Shown: positions 1 to 9,546 of the stretch, piece by piece
Numbering within the stretch: the stretch's first letter is position 1
How the letters are laid out: each line of letters starts with the position of its first letter
Source of the DNA: an uncultured Sphingomonadaceae bacterium
GTDB taxonomy: Bacteria > Pseudomonadota > Alphaproteobacteria > Sphingomonadales > Sphingomonadaceae
NCBI GenBank assembly: GCA_946479505.1
Contig: CAMLGC010000058.1
Span: forward strand, 1-17,181
Reading direction: 5' to 3'
DNA: 17,181 bases
Position numbers and translations under genes: made by a program
The notes under the pieces: generated by a model
Database searches by the model: none
Seen by the model: the letters and a program-made list of their open reading frames with translations, nothing else
What the model was told of the DNA's origin: nothing

Positions 1-1023
1 CTTGACGTACTGATAGCTCGGATCGACCGTCAGGACGAGGCCGTCTGCCAGCGTGAAGCGAGAGTTGACGCGGATATTGCCCGTGTTCGACGGGTTGAAG
101 CGATAGTCGAACTCGGTGCCGCAATCGTTGGGCTCGTCGACGACGCCCGCCTCGGGCGTGTCGATCCGGCAGCGGCCGAGCTCGTAGAAGCGCTCGTCCT
201 TGGTCTGCGGGAAGCCCGACGGCACGTCGCGATCGTTGCGCAGCGCGACCGAGCCGAAGAAGTTGTTGCGGTTCTGGTTATAGTGGCCCGCGATCGAGAC
301 GAAGTCGCCGTTGACGCCGATCGGCTGATAGACCTTGGCGTTGTACTGGTCCTTGTCGATCCGGCCGTGATCGTTGAACACGTTGTCGTTCTCGGCGTGG
401 CTCGCCGCGAAGAACGCCTTGGTGCCCCAGGGCGTGAACACGCCGGTGTCGACCGCGCCGAAGATGCGGAAGAAGCTGTAATCGCCGACCGAACCCTCGA
501 GCCGCGCGCCGAAATCGTCATAGGGGTCGCGCGTGCGATAGTTGACGGTCGAGCCCGAGGCCGCCGCGGTCGGGCTGTCGACGTCGGTCGAGCCCAGGTT
601 GACGTTGACCTGCTCGATCAGCTCGGGGTCGAGCTGCTGGTTCGAATAGAGCGCGTAATTGCCCGAATCGTTGAGCGGGATGCCGTCGAAGGTCTGCGAG
701 ATGCGGCTCGCGTCGAATCCGCGGATGGTGAGCGTGCCGCCGGCCGAGCCGAACGGATCGTTGTTCTGGAAGCTCACGCCCGGGAGCATGTTGATGATGT
801 CGTCGACCGTCTGGCCGGGCGCCTGAGTCTCGATGAACTCCTGCGTCAGCACCGCTTTGGCTTTGGTCGTATCGGGCACTTCGATGCCGCCGACGTCGGT
901 CGATCGCGCGCCGGTGACGACGATATCCTTGCCGAAGTCCACCGATCCGGTCGACTGGGCATAGGCCGCGCCCGGAACCATCAGCGCGGCAAAGGCCACG
1001 CTGGTCAGAAATGTGATGCGCAT
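1..1023 (-). CDS. TonB-dependent outer-membrane receptor, N-terminal part (cut by window edge)
   Basis: This is the first 341 residues of an outer-membrane receptor that imports a ligand using energy passed on by TonB-ExbBD; the C-terminal part lies beyond position 1. The ATG at 1023 opens a signal peptide (residues 1-22, cleavage after AYA, then QS). Residues 31-40 read GKDIVVTGAR, the TonB-box-like start typical of sphingomonad receptors. A plug domain follows at about 45-165, with DDIINMLPGV (74-83), TIRGFD (99-104) and a plug end near 155-163. Beta-strand-like barrel sequence follows. Two cysteines (285 and 301) could form an extracellular-loop disulfide. A GGGGGA Shine-Dalgarno lies about 8 bases upstream. 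It is downstream of ligA on the same strand, 164 bp away, and probably has its own promoter, but I see no convincing one. There is no carboxypeptidase-like N-terminal extension and no FecR or sigma gene nearby. The ligand cannot be deduced. Confidence 0.9.
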   Translation of the reverse strand, partial: MRITFLTSVAFAALMVPGAAYAQSTGSVDFGKDIVVTGARSTDVGGIEVPDTTKAKAVLTQEFIETQAPGQTVDDIINMLPGVSFQNNDPFGSAGGTLTIRGFDASRISQTFDGIPLNDSGNYALYSNQQLDPELIEQVNVNLGSTDVDSPTAAASGSTVNYRTRDPYDDFGARLEGSVGDYSFFRIFGAVDTGVFTPWGTKAFFAASHAENDNVFNDHGRIDKDQYNAKVYQPIGVNGDFVSIAGHYNQNRNNFFGSVALRNDRDVPSGFPQTKDERFYELGRCRIDTPEAGVVDEPNDCGTEFDYRFNPSNTGNIRVNSRFTLADGLVLTVDPSYQYVK

Positions 1024-1187
1024 TGTGTCAATTCCCCCGCGGAAATGGTGAGTCGTTGAATGGTTGTGACGAGGCTTGCGGCCCGTCCATGGGCGCGCCC
1101 CTGCTCTTCAAATATGTCCTTTCGGTGACAAGCAACCTGCATCGCGCACGGCTTGTCTCAGCGCCGATGCTGCGTTGCAAAAAAGCA

Positions 1188-3281
<2,094 letters not shown>

Positions 3282-3440
3282 TCAGGAAAATATGCCGCGC
3301 GCCTTTCTCGTCACCGGCATGACGACGAGGAGGCCTGTCCTACAGCCATCAACCTGTGGCACAGCGAGGCGGTGCGCTCTGTCATCGTTCCTCACGTCGA
3401 TCAGCGGCCGTTGACAGCGATCATCTGTACCCGCCGCAAC

Positions 3441-3458
3441 GGTCAACTTGGTCAACTT
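3441..3458 (+). repeat. Tandem 9-bp direct repeat just upstream of hrpB
   Basis: GGTCAACTT occurs twice back to back (3441-3449 and 3450-3458), ending 5 bases before the proposed GTG start of hrpB in the short ligA/hrpB divergent region. It could be a protein-binding site in the leader or chance. It also lies where a Shine-Dalgarno would be expected, and none is visible. Confidence 0.45.
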
Positions 3459-3463
3459 CGCTC

Positions 3464-5998
3464 GTGACGCCGCTTCCCATCCACGCCATCCTCCCCGATC
3501 TGCTCGCGGCGCTGGAAACGGCTTCGAGCGCCGTGTTGGTGGCGCCGCCGGGCGCGGGCAAGACGACCGCGGTGGCGCCGGCCTTGCTTGACCAGGGCTG
3601 GTGCCAGGGAGAGGTTCTCCTCCTCAGCCCGCGCCGCCTCGCTGCGCGCGCCGCGGCCGAGCGGATGGCGGGGCAGGCCGGCGAGCGGGCAGGGGAGACG
3701 TTCGGCTACGCGACCCGGATGGACAGCAGGCGCTCGGGAAAGACGCGCGTGACGGTGGTCACCCAGGGCATCTTCCTCAACCGCATCCAGGCCGATCCCG
3801 AACTCGCCGGCGTCTCGGCGGTGCTGTTCGACGAGGTCCACGAGCGCAGCCTCGACGGCGATGTCGGGCTCGCGTTCGCGCTCGATGCGCAAGGGAGCCT
3901 CCGGCCCGATCTGCGCCTCGTCGCGATGTCGGCGACGCTCGATGGCGCGCGCTTTGCGGCGCTGATGGGCGACGCGCGCGTGATCCAAAGCGAGGGGCGT
4001 TCGCACCCGCTCGATTTGCGCTATCTCGGCCGCCGCGCCGAAGCACGGATCGAGGATGAGGTTGCGCGTGCCGTCCGCACCGCCTTGGCCGAAGAGGAGG
4101 GCGGGGTGCTGGCGTTCCTGCCCGGTGTCGCCGAGATCGAGCGCACCGCCGAGCGACTCGACCGCCTCGGCGCCGGTATCGTCCTCCACAAGCTCCACGG
4201 CAGCCTCGATCCCGCCGCGCAGCGCGCCGCGATCACGCCCGATCCCCAGCATCGCAAGGTCGTGCTCGCTACCTCGATCGCCGAGACCAGCCTGACGCTC
4301 GACGGCATCCGAATGGTGGTCGATTCGGGTCTTGCGCGCCGCCCGCGCTACGACCGTTCCGCCGGGATGACGCGCCTCGTCACCGAGCGCGCGAGCCAGG
4401 CCGCGGTCACCCAGCGCGCGGGCCGCGCCGCGCGGCAGGGCCCCGGCATCGCCTACCGCCTGTGGGAGGAGGCCGCGACCGCCGGCCTGCCGCGCTTCGA
4501 CCCACCCGAGATATTGGAGGCGGACCTGTCGGCGCTGGTGCTCGATTGCGCGTTGTGGGGCGTCGCCGACCCGCGCGCGCTCCAGTGGATCGATCCGCCG
4601 CCCGACGCCGCCATTGCGGAGGCGCGGACGCGCCTCGTCGCGCTCGGCGCGCTCGACGAAGGCGGCCGCCCGACGCCGCACGGTCGCGCCATCGCCGCGC
4701 TCCCGCTGCCCCCGCGCCTCGGTCACATGCTCGTCGCCGCGGCCGGGCTCGGCCTCGTCCGCACCGCGGCGGAGGTTGCGGTTCTCCTCGGCGAACGCGG
4801 GCTGGGCGGGAACGACCCCGATCTCGACACCCGCCTCCGCCGCTGGCGCACCGAGAAGAGCAGGCGGGCCGCGGCGGGGCGAAAGCTCGCGGAGCGGTGG
4901 AGCATGCTTGTCCCCCTCCCGCTTGCGGGAGGGGGGAGGGGAGGGCCTGTTCCCAAAGAACGTGCGCTTCTGACGAGCCCTCCCCCGATCCCTCCCGCAA
5001 ACGGGAGGGGGGAAGAAGTTGCCACGTGTATTGCCCTGGCCTTCCCCGATCGCCTCGCTCGCCGCCGCGATTCTTGCGGAGAGCATTGGGCCTCGGTCGG
5101 CGGCCGCGGGTTCCGCCTCGATCCCGCCTCCTCGCTCGCGCGCAACGAATGGCTCGCCGTCGCCGAAACGCAGGGCATGGCCGCGGGCGCGCGCATCCTC
5201 TCGGCCGCGCCGATCGACGCCGCTGCGGTCGAAGCGCTGTTCGGCGACCGCATCGAAACACGCCGCAGCGTCGCGTTCGATCCCGCCACCGGCGGTGTGA
5301 ACGCGCTGCGCGAGCGGCGTCTCGGCGCGATCCGCCTCGCGAGCGGCCCCGATTCGGCCGCCGATCCGGACGACATCGCCGCCGCATTGCTCGAGGGCAT
5401 CCGCACCCACGGGCTCGACCTGCTCCCGTGGACCGACGCTGCTTCCGCATTGCGCGAGCGCGCGCATTTCGCGGCCGAGCATGGCGGCGAGGCGCTCGCG
5501 CTCGACGACGCCGCGTTGCTCGCCCGCGCCGAAGAATGGCTCGAGCCGCTGCTCGCAGGCAAGCGGCGGCTCGATCAGGTCGCGCCGGCCGCGCTTGCCG
5601 ACGGCCTGCGCGGGATCATCGGCTGGGACGCGATGCAGGCGATCGATCGCCTCGCGCCCGCCCGTCTGGAGACGCCCGCGGGGAGCAGCGCGGTGATCGA
5701 TTACGGCGTGGAGGGCGGTCCGCGCGCCGAGCTGCGCGTGCAGGCGCTGTTCGGGCTCGCCGCGCATCCGACCGTCGGGGGAGGGCGCGTGCCGCTGATG
5801 CTCAGCCTCACCTCGCCCGCGGGCCGCCCGATCCAGACGACGCGCGACCTGCCGGGTTTCTGGGCGGGAAGCTGGGCTGCGGTCGCGAAAGAGATGCGTG
5901 GCCGCTATCCCAGGCATCCCTGGCCCGACGACCCCGCCGCCGCCGCGCCGACCTTGCGCACCAAAAAGGCGGATGCACGGCGAAGCCAATCGCGCTAA
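3464..5998 (+). CDS. hrpB: ATP-dependent RNA helicase HrpB (DEAH-box type)
   Basis: HrpB is a DEAH/RHA-type RNA helicase; its cellular role is poorly defined. Numbered from the GTG at 3464 it has 844 residues, usual for the family. Visible motifs are Walker A (PPGAGKTT, 28-35), the DEVH Walker B (123-126), SAT (156-158), TSIAETSLT (270-278) and motif VI QRAGRAAR (317-324). The HrpB-specific C-terminal region ends in the HPWPDDP signature. The reading frame stays open upstream to a GTG at 3356, but the conserved family N terminus (LPIHAILPDLLAAL) begins right after the GTG at 3464, so I chose that start. There is no clear Shine-Dalgarno. Residues about 483-517 are encoded by an inserted palindromic repeat that keeps the frame: a Pro/Gly-rich stretch unlike the rest of the protein, just before the conserved ALAFPDRLARRR block. 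The enzyme is probably still functional, because all motifs are present and the insert sits in a variable region. Confidence 0.93.
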   Translation: MTPLPIHAILPDLLAALETASSAVLVAPPGAGKTTAVAPALLDQGWCQGEVLLLSPRRLAARAAAERMAGQAGERAGETFGYATRMDSRRSGKTRVTVVTQGIFLNRIQADPELAGVSAVLFDEVHERSLDGDVGLAFALDAQGSLRPDLRLVAMSATLDGARFAALMGDARVIQSEGRSHPLDLRYLGRRAEARIEDEVARAVRTALAEEEGGVLAFLPGVAEIERTAERLDRLGAGIVLHKLHGSLDPAAQRAAITPDPQHRKVVLATSIAETSLTLDGIRMVVDSGLARRPRYDRSAGMTRLVTERASQAAVTQRAGRAARQGPGIAYRLWEEAATAGLPRFDPPEILEADLSALVLDCALWGVADPRALQWIDPPPDAAIAEARTRLVALGALDEGGRPTPHGRAIAALPLPPRLGHMLVAAAGLGLVRTAAEVAVLLGERGLGGNDPDLDTRLRRWRTEKSRRAAAGRKLAERWSMLVPLPLAGGGRGGPVPKERALLTSPPPIPPANGRGEEVATCIALAFPDRLARRRDSCGEHWASVGGRGFRLDPASSLARNEWLAVAETQGMAAGARILSAAPIDAAAVEALFGDRIETRRSVAFDPATGGVNALRERRLGAIRLASGPDSAADPDDIAAALLEGIRTHGLDLLPWTDAASALRERAHFAAEHGGEALALDDAALLARAEEWLEPLLAGKRRLDQVAPAALADGLRGIIGWDAMQAIDRLAPARLETPAGSSAVIDYGVEGGPRAELRVQALFGLAAHPTVGGGRVPLMLSLTSPAGRPIQTTRDLPGFWAGSWAAVAKEMRGRYPRHPWPDDPAAAAPTLRTKKADARRSQSR
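4911..5012 (+). repeat. REP-like palindromic element inserted in frame inside hrpB
   Basis: Two G+C-rich hairpins sit about 100 bp apart end to end. Hairpin 1 pairs 4912-4922 (CCCCCTCCCGC) perfectly with 4925-4935. Hairpin 2 pairs 4990-4997 (CCCTCCCG) with 5002-5009 around a CAAA loop. A third pairing, 4938-4946 (GGGGAGGGC) with 4977-4985 (GCCCTCCCC), joins the two halves. The whole is therefore a two-armed, bimorphic REP-like unit with a unique centre of about 30 bp. It encodes about 34 residues rich in Pro, Gly and Arg without breaking the hrpB frame. The homopurine/homopyrimidine composition differs sharply from flanking codons. I infer a dispersed genomic repeat; no second copy lies in this window, so copy number is untested. 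Confidence 0.75.
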
Positions 5999-6023
5999 TG
6001 CCCCGATGAACCAAGGAGCAATC

Positions 6024-6305
6024 ATGCCGAGCGTCAGGATCTATCAGCGCCCGAAAAACGCGATGCAGTCGGGCAAGGCGCGCACCGACCGCTGGATCGT
6101 CGAGTTCGAGCCCGGCGAGGCCAAGCGCGCCGATCCGCTCACCGGCTGGGCCGGCTCGGGCGACACCAAGGAGCAGGTGCGCCTGAGCTTTCCGAGCCTC
6201 GACGCCGCGAAGGCCTATGCCGAGCGCGAGGGACTGGCCTTCACCGTCACGCCCGCACCCGAGAAGAAGCTCAAGCTTCAGGCCTACGCCGATAATTTTC
6301 GCTAG
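6024..6305 (+). CDS. NADH:ubiquinone oxidoreductase accessory subunit, NDUFS4/ETC complex I family
   Basis: This 93-residue soluble protein resembles the ETC complex I subunit conserved-region family (related to mitochondrial NDUFS4), an accessory subunit of complex I found in alphaproteobacteria and mitochondria. Family features visible are the N-terminal RIYQRPKNAMQSG (5-17), the W-x-hydrophobic-E-F core (24-28), and the signature GWAGSGDTKEQVRLSFPSLDAA (41-62) followed by AYAEREGL. An AAGGAG Shine-Dalgarno at 6012-6017 lies about 6 bases before the ATG at 6024; an in-frame ATG at 6006 lacks one. The gene starts 25 bp after hrpB and may be co-transcribed with it. Its stop is 3 bp from the convergent Nudix gene. 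No other complex I gene lies in the window, so the subunit is encoded away from any nuo operon. Confidence 0.88.
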   Translation: MPSVRIYQRPKNAMQSGKARTDRWIVEFEPGEAKRADPLTGWAGSGDTKEQVRLSFPSLDAAKAYAEREGLAFTVTPAPEKKLKLQAYADNFR

Positions 6306-6308
6306 AGT

Positions 6309-6839
6309 TCAAGCGAGGATCGATCCCGCAAGCAACAGCAGCAGCCGGACATCCATCGCCACCCCTGCCGCGCGCCGCTCGGCAACGAAATCGGCGACCT
6401 CGTCGATCGGCACGCGGTGCACGGTGATCTGCTCGTCGCCGTCGCCGCCGCCCGCGCCGACCCTGGTCAGCCCGGTCGCCCGCACCAGCGTGAAGCTCTC
6501 GGAGACCATCCCCGGCGAGGACTGGAATACGCCGATCGTCTCGACGGCGCCCGGCCGATAGCCGGTCTCCTCCTCGAGTTCGCGCGCCGCCGAGATCTCG
6601 ACGCTCTCGCCCGCATGTCGATCGCCGACGAGCCCGGCGGGCAATTCGAGGCAGCGTTTGCCCAGCGGCACGCGATATTGCTCGACCAGAATGACATGTC
6701 CCTCGTCGATCGCGACGATGACCGCCGCCGAAATTCCGCCGACGCGCCCGACGAATTCCCACGGCCCCTGCCGCCGCGCTACGATGTACGTGCCCTGCCA
6801 CATCGTCTCGATGGGCACTTCGGGCCCGGGGATGCTCAC
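6309..6839 (-). CDS. Nudix hydrolase, ADP-ribose pyrophosphatase-like
   Basis: A 176-residue Nudix enzyme expected to cleave a nucleoside diphosphate linked to another group. The complete Nudix box runs from G72 to Y94: G, five residues, E78, seven residues, then RELEEETGY, with the metal-binding glutamates in REXXEE. The upstream LVEQYRVPLGKRCLELPAG (51-69) resembles the ADP-sugar pyrophosphatase (NudF/ADPRase) subgroup, so ADP-ribose is the most likely substrate by family resemblance; the sequence does not prove it. The start is GTG at 6839, overlapping the stop of the upstream TPM gene in a GTGA, which suggests translational coupling. It is the last gene of the lemA-TPM-TPM-Nudix cluster. 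Confidence 0.9.
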   Translation of the reverse strand: MSIPGPEVPIETMWQGTYIVARRQGPWEFVGRVGGISAAVIVAIDEGHVILVEQYRVPLGKRCLELPAGLVGDRHAGESVEISAARELEEETGYRPGAVETIGVFQSSPGMVSESFTLVRATGLTRVGAGGGDGDEQITVHRVPIDEVADFVAERRAAGVAMDVRLLLLLAGSILA

Positions 6840-7519
6840 AGTTCGATCAGGCGATCGGGAAGCTCGTTGGGGTCGCGGTCGGTCTTGGGGAAGGTCTCGG
6901 CGAGAATCGCGCCGATCTGGGCGACCGCCGCCGCCATGCCCTCGGCCGGCCGGCCCGCGCGAACCTCATCGACCAACGCCGCCATCGCATCGCCCCAGCG
7001 TTCGACGGGCACCGCCGAATGGATCGCCTCGTCCGCGACGATCTCGGCCCGCCGCTCGTCGAGCGAGAGGTAGAGGAGGATGCCGACCCGCGCCGCCGTC
7101 CGCCGCTCGGCGCCGACCTTGAAGCATTCGACCGAGCGCCGCCGCACCCGCCGCGACCGCGTCGCCGCGGGCGTGAGCGCGATCCTGAGCGGCATCCAGG
7201 CGAGCGCGTACCGAACGACGAGGAACACCACCGCCTCGACGAGCATCAGCGCGAAGAAGCTCCAGCGCGGGTCGATTCCGCTCACCCAGCCGCCCGAGAA
7301 CCAGCCGACCAGCGCTTCGACCCAGCCGGGGAAAAGCGCCGCGAGCGCCACGGTCAGCAGCATCGCGCCGATCGCGTAATGCAAGGCCACGTCGTGATAG
7401 GCGTTCGACCGTGCCGTCACGATCGTCACGATCTCGCCGTCGGTGCCGCGTTCGGCTTCCGCGACTGCTTCGGTGACGCGGGCATGCTCCTCGGCGGAAA
7501 GCCGTATGACGCGCGCCAT
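6836..7519 (-). CDS. TPM-domain membrane protein, second of a pair
   Basis: A 227-residue protein of the TPM family. The N-terminal part of the fold (about 5-40, with DGEIVTIVTARS) is followed by two hydrophobic helices (about 46-64 and 86-107), then the rest of the fold (about 125-215, with ARVGILLYLSLDERRAEIVAD matching the NGILLLVAPNERKVRIEVG core of its neighbour). The two membrane helices thus interrupt the TPM domain. There is no signal peptide, unlike the upstream paralogue. Basic RSRRVRRRS (121-129) after helix 2 suggests this side faces the cytoplasm. The ATG at 7519 directly follows the TAG of the upstream gene, and the TGA overlaps the GTG of the Nudix gene. The biochemical role of this family in bacteria is unclear. 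Confidence 0.85.
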   Translation of the reverse strand: MARVIRLSAEEHARVTEAVAEAERGTDGEIVTIVTARSNAYHDVALHYAIGAMLLTVALAALFPGWVEALVGWFSGGWVSGIDPRWSFFALMLVEAVVFLVVRYALAWMPLRIALTPAATRSRRVRRRSVECFKVGAERRTAARVGILLYLSLDERRAEIVADEAIHSAVPVERWGDAMAALVDEVRAGRPAEGMAAAVAQIGAILAETFPKTDRDPNELPDRLIEL

Positions 7520-8338
7520 CTACCAGCCCCCCGAGGCGCCGCCGCCCCCGAACGATCCGCCGCCTCCGGAAAAGCCGCCGCCGCCGCCGAATCCGCCGCC
7601 GCCCCAACTCGACCCGCCGCTCGATCCGCTGCTCCAGCCGCCAAGCGCGGGTCCCCACAGCCAGACCGAACCGAGCCCGCTGCGGTGGCGCCGCCCGCGC
7701 GCGCGGCCGAAGATCATCGGGAAGATCACGAAGAACAGCACGATGATCCAGAAGATGCCGACCGCCCAGCCACCGCCGTCGTCCGACTCTTCCTGCTCCG
7801 CCACCACCTTCTGGGCGCGTTTCTCGGCCGCCTCCATCGGCAGCTTCATCTGCTCGCCGATCGCGGCCGCGCCGGCGAGGATGCCGCCCGCCATGTCGCC
7901 ATCGCGAAAGCGCGGCAGGATCGTCTGGTTGATGATGACGCTCGATAGGGCGTCGGTCATGATCGGCTCGAGCCCGTATCCCACCTCGATCCGCACCTTG
8001 CGCTCGTTGGGCGCGACGATCAGCAGGATGCCGTTGTTCGCCTTGGTTCCGATCTGCCAGTCGCGGCCCAGGCGATAGCCGTAATCCTCGATCGGATAGC
8101 CCTGAAGGTCGGGAATCGTCGCGACGACGAACTGGCGCGTCGAGGCCTGCTCGATCTGCCGCGATAGCTGACTGAGCTGCGCTTCCTGCTCGGGGCTGAG
8201 CAGGTTCGCGGCGTCGACCACTCGCCCGGTGAGCTTGGGGAAGGTCTGCGCATCAGCGGGCGGTGCCAACACGAGCGCGAGCAGCGTCAGCGCCAGCCAA
8301 AGAAGCCCGGTCGCCCGGAGCTTGTCGGAGAGACGCAC
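7520..8338 (-). CDS. TPM-domain exported membrane-anchored protein, YgcG family
   Basis: A 272-residue protein of the YgcG/TPM family, named for the plant photosystem II repair protein TLP18.3. A signal peptide spans about 1-30 (cut after ADA, before QTFP). The TPM domain runs from about 38 to 165, with GRVVDAANLLSPEQEAQL, the RQFVVATIPDLQG strand and NNGILLIVAPNERKVRIEVGYG (101-122). A single membrane helix spans about 191-211, followed by basic RARGRRHR. The tail (222-272) is almost entirely Gly, Ser and Trp/Phe, as in many YgcG proteins. The start is GTG at 8338, with GGGAG 8 bases upstream. It is 53 bp downstream of lemA, a widespread pairing in bacteria, and immediately upstream of a second TPM gene. 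The function is unknown; a role in envelope protein quality control or assembly with LemA is only inferred. Confidence 0.9.
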   Translation of the reverse strand: MRLSDKLRATGLLWLALTLLALVLAPPADAQTFPKLTGRVVDAANLLSPEQEAQLSQLSRQIEQASTRQFVVATIPDLQGYPIEDYGYRLGRDWQIGTKANNGILLIVAPNERKVRIEVGYGLEPIMTDALSSVIINQTILPRFRDGDMAGGILAGAAAIGEQMKLPMEAAEKRAQKVVAEQEESDDGGGWAVGIFWIIVLFFVIFPMIFGRARGRRHRSGLGSVWLWGPALGGWSSGSSGGSSWGGGGFGGGGGFSGGGGSFGGGGASGGW

Positions 8339-8391
8339 GTGTCTTGCTCCCGTGTCGAACGAGGAAAGCAGGGTGTCGATAGCCCGGGCGA

Positions 8392-8988
8392 TCAGCTCAT
8401 ATTCCCGAAATCGACCGTCGGCGCGTTCTCGGCACCCGGGGTGGTCGCCTGGTAGGGCACCTTGGGCTCGGCGCCGTAGAAGACCTTGGCACCGATCGCG
8501 TCGGGGAAGGTGCGGATGCGCGTGTTATACTCCTGCACCGCCTGGTTGTAGTCGCGGATGGCGATCGCGATCCGGTTCTCGGTGCCTTCGAGCTGGCTCA
8601 TCAGCGTCGTGAAGTTGGTCTGGCTCTTGACCTCGGGATAGGCCTCCACCGTCGCGAGCAGGCGGCTCAGCGAGCCGCCCAACTGGCCCTGCGCCGCCGC
8701 GAACTGCTGCATCTTGGCGGCATCGCCCAGATCGTCGCCGCTCACCTGGATCGACGTCGCCTTGGAGCGCGCCTCGATCACGTCGGTCAGCACCTTGTCC
8801 TCGGCGTTGACCGATGCCTTCACGGTGTTGACCAGATTGGGGATCAGATTTGCGCGGCGCTGGTAATCGGCCTGCACGTCGGCCCAGCGGGCCTTGACAT
8901 TCTCCTCGGCCGTCGGGACGGAGTTGATCCCGCAGGCGCTTACCGTCATCGCGGCGGCCAGCACGATCGGCGTTCGGTATCGCATCAT
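8392..8988 (-). CDS. lemA: LemA family protein, predicted lipoprotein
   Basis: A 198-residue LemA-family protein. The N terminus is a lipoprotein signal with a VSAC lipobox (C19). The all-helical LemA core follows: [29 protein letters not shown] (29-57), then the [22 protein letters not shown] region (119-140) and [18 protein letters not shown] (144-161), all hallmarks of the family. Two ATG codons are adjacent (8988 and 8985). A strong GGAGGGAG lies about 3-10 bases before them. It heads the minus-strand cluster with the two TPM genes and the Nudix gene. A weak promoter may lie upstream, with TTGTCC at 9059-9054 and TATCCC at 9035-9030, 18-bp spacing. LemA's molecular function is not established; a membrane-anchored periplasmic helical bundle is the structural expectation. 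Confidence 0.93.
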   Translation of the reverse strand: MMRYRTPIVLAAAMTVSACGINSVPTAEENVKARWADVQADYQRRANLIPNLVNTVKASVNAEDKVLTDVIEARSKATSIQVSGDDLGDAAKMQQFAAAQGQLGGSLSRLLATVEAYPEVKSQTNFTTLMSQLEGTENRIAIAIRDYNQAVQEYNTRIRTFPDAIGAKVFYGAEPKVPYQATTPGAENAPTVDFGNMS

Positions 8989-9080
8989 GGTCTCCCTCCA
9001 GCCCTTGCGGTTCGCATCCTAGAGGAAGCGGGATAGAAGACGAAACCCAAATCGGACAAGAGCGAGGGAGGTTTTTGGGG

Positions 9081-9533
9081 ATGTTGAACGAATTCAAGAA
9101 GTTCGTGCTGCGCGGCAATGTGCTCGATCTCGCCGTCGCGGTGATCATCGGCGCCGCCTTCACCGGCATCACCAAGTCTTTGACCGACGACATCATCATG
9201 CCGGTGGTCGGCTGGCTGTTCGGGGGGCTCGATTTCTCGAGCTATTTCGTCCGCCTCGGCCCGATCCCGGAGGCCTATCGCGGTTCGCTCACCAACTATG
9301 CCGCGCTCAAGGAGGCGGGCGTGCCGATGTTCGGATATGGCGAGTTCATCACTGTCGCGATCAACTTCCTGATCCTCGCCTTCATCATTTTCCTGATCGT
9401 GCGGGCGGTGAACCGTCTGGTCGAATCGTTCGAGCAGGAAAAGCCTGCGGTCGCCGCGCCCGAGCCGACCGACGTCGTGCTGCTGCGCGAGATCCGCGAC
9501 GAGCTCAAGGCGCAGCGGGAGGCCGCCTCTTGA
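9081..9533 (+). CDS. mscL: Large-conductance mechanosensitive channel MscL
   Basis: MscL is the inner-membrane emergency valve that opens under membrane tension on hypo-osmotic shock. The 150-residue protein begins [21 protein letters not shown], the family signature of the amphipathic N-terminal helix and pore-lining TM1 (about 14-42). A periplasmic loop of about 35 residues follows, then TM2 (about 75-103). The charged C-terminal helix (about 125-148, [14 protein letters not shown]) forms the cytoplasmic bundle. The ATG at 9081 is preferred because GGAGG at 9067-9071 lies 9 bases upstream; an in-frame TTG at 9075 is too close to it. The gene is divergent from lemA and ends 13 bp from the convergent Rrf2 gene. 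Confidence 0.97.
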   Translation: MLNEFKKFVLRGNVLDLAVAVIIGAAFTGITKSLTDDIIMPVVGWLFGGLDFSSYFVRLGPIPEAYRGSLTNYAALKEAGVPMFGYGEFITVAINFLILAFIIFLIVRAVNRLVESFEQEKPAVAAPEPTDVVLLREIRDELKAQREAAS

Positions 9534-9546
9534 GGGATTGCGGAGC

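Noticed and set aside
4911..5012. Hairpins in hrpB as a transcription terminator or attenuator
   Set aside because: No T-run follows either hairpin, and the frame reads through into conserved HrpB sequence. A palindromic repeat insertion explains them better.
3452..6025. An 857-residue open frame on the minus strand antisense to hrpB
   Set aside because: It is a GC-rich shadow of hrpB: Arg-, Gly- and Ala-rich translation, no recognisable domain, and full overlap with a gene carrying all helicase motifs.
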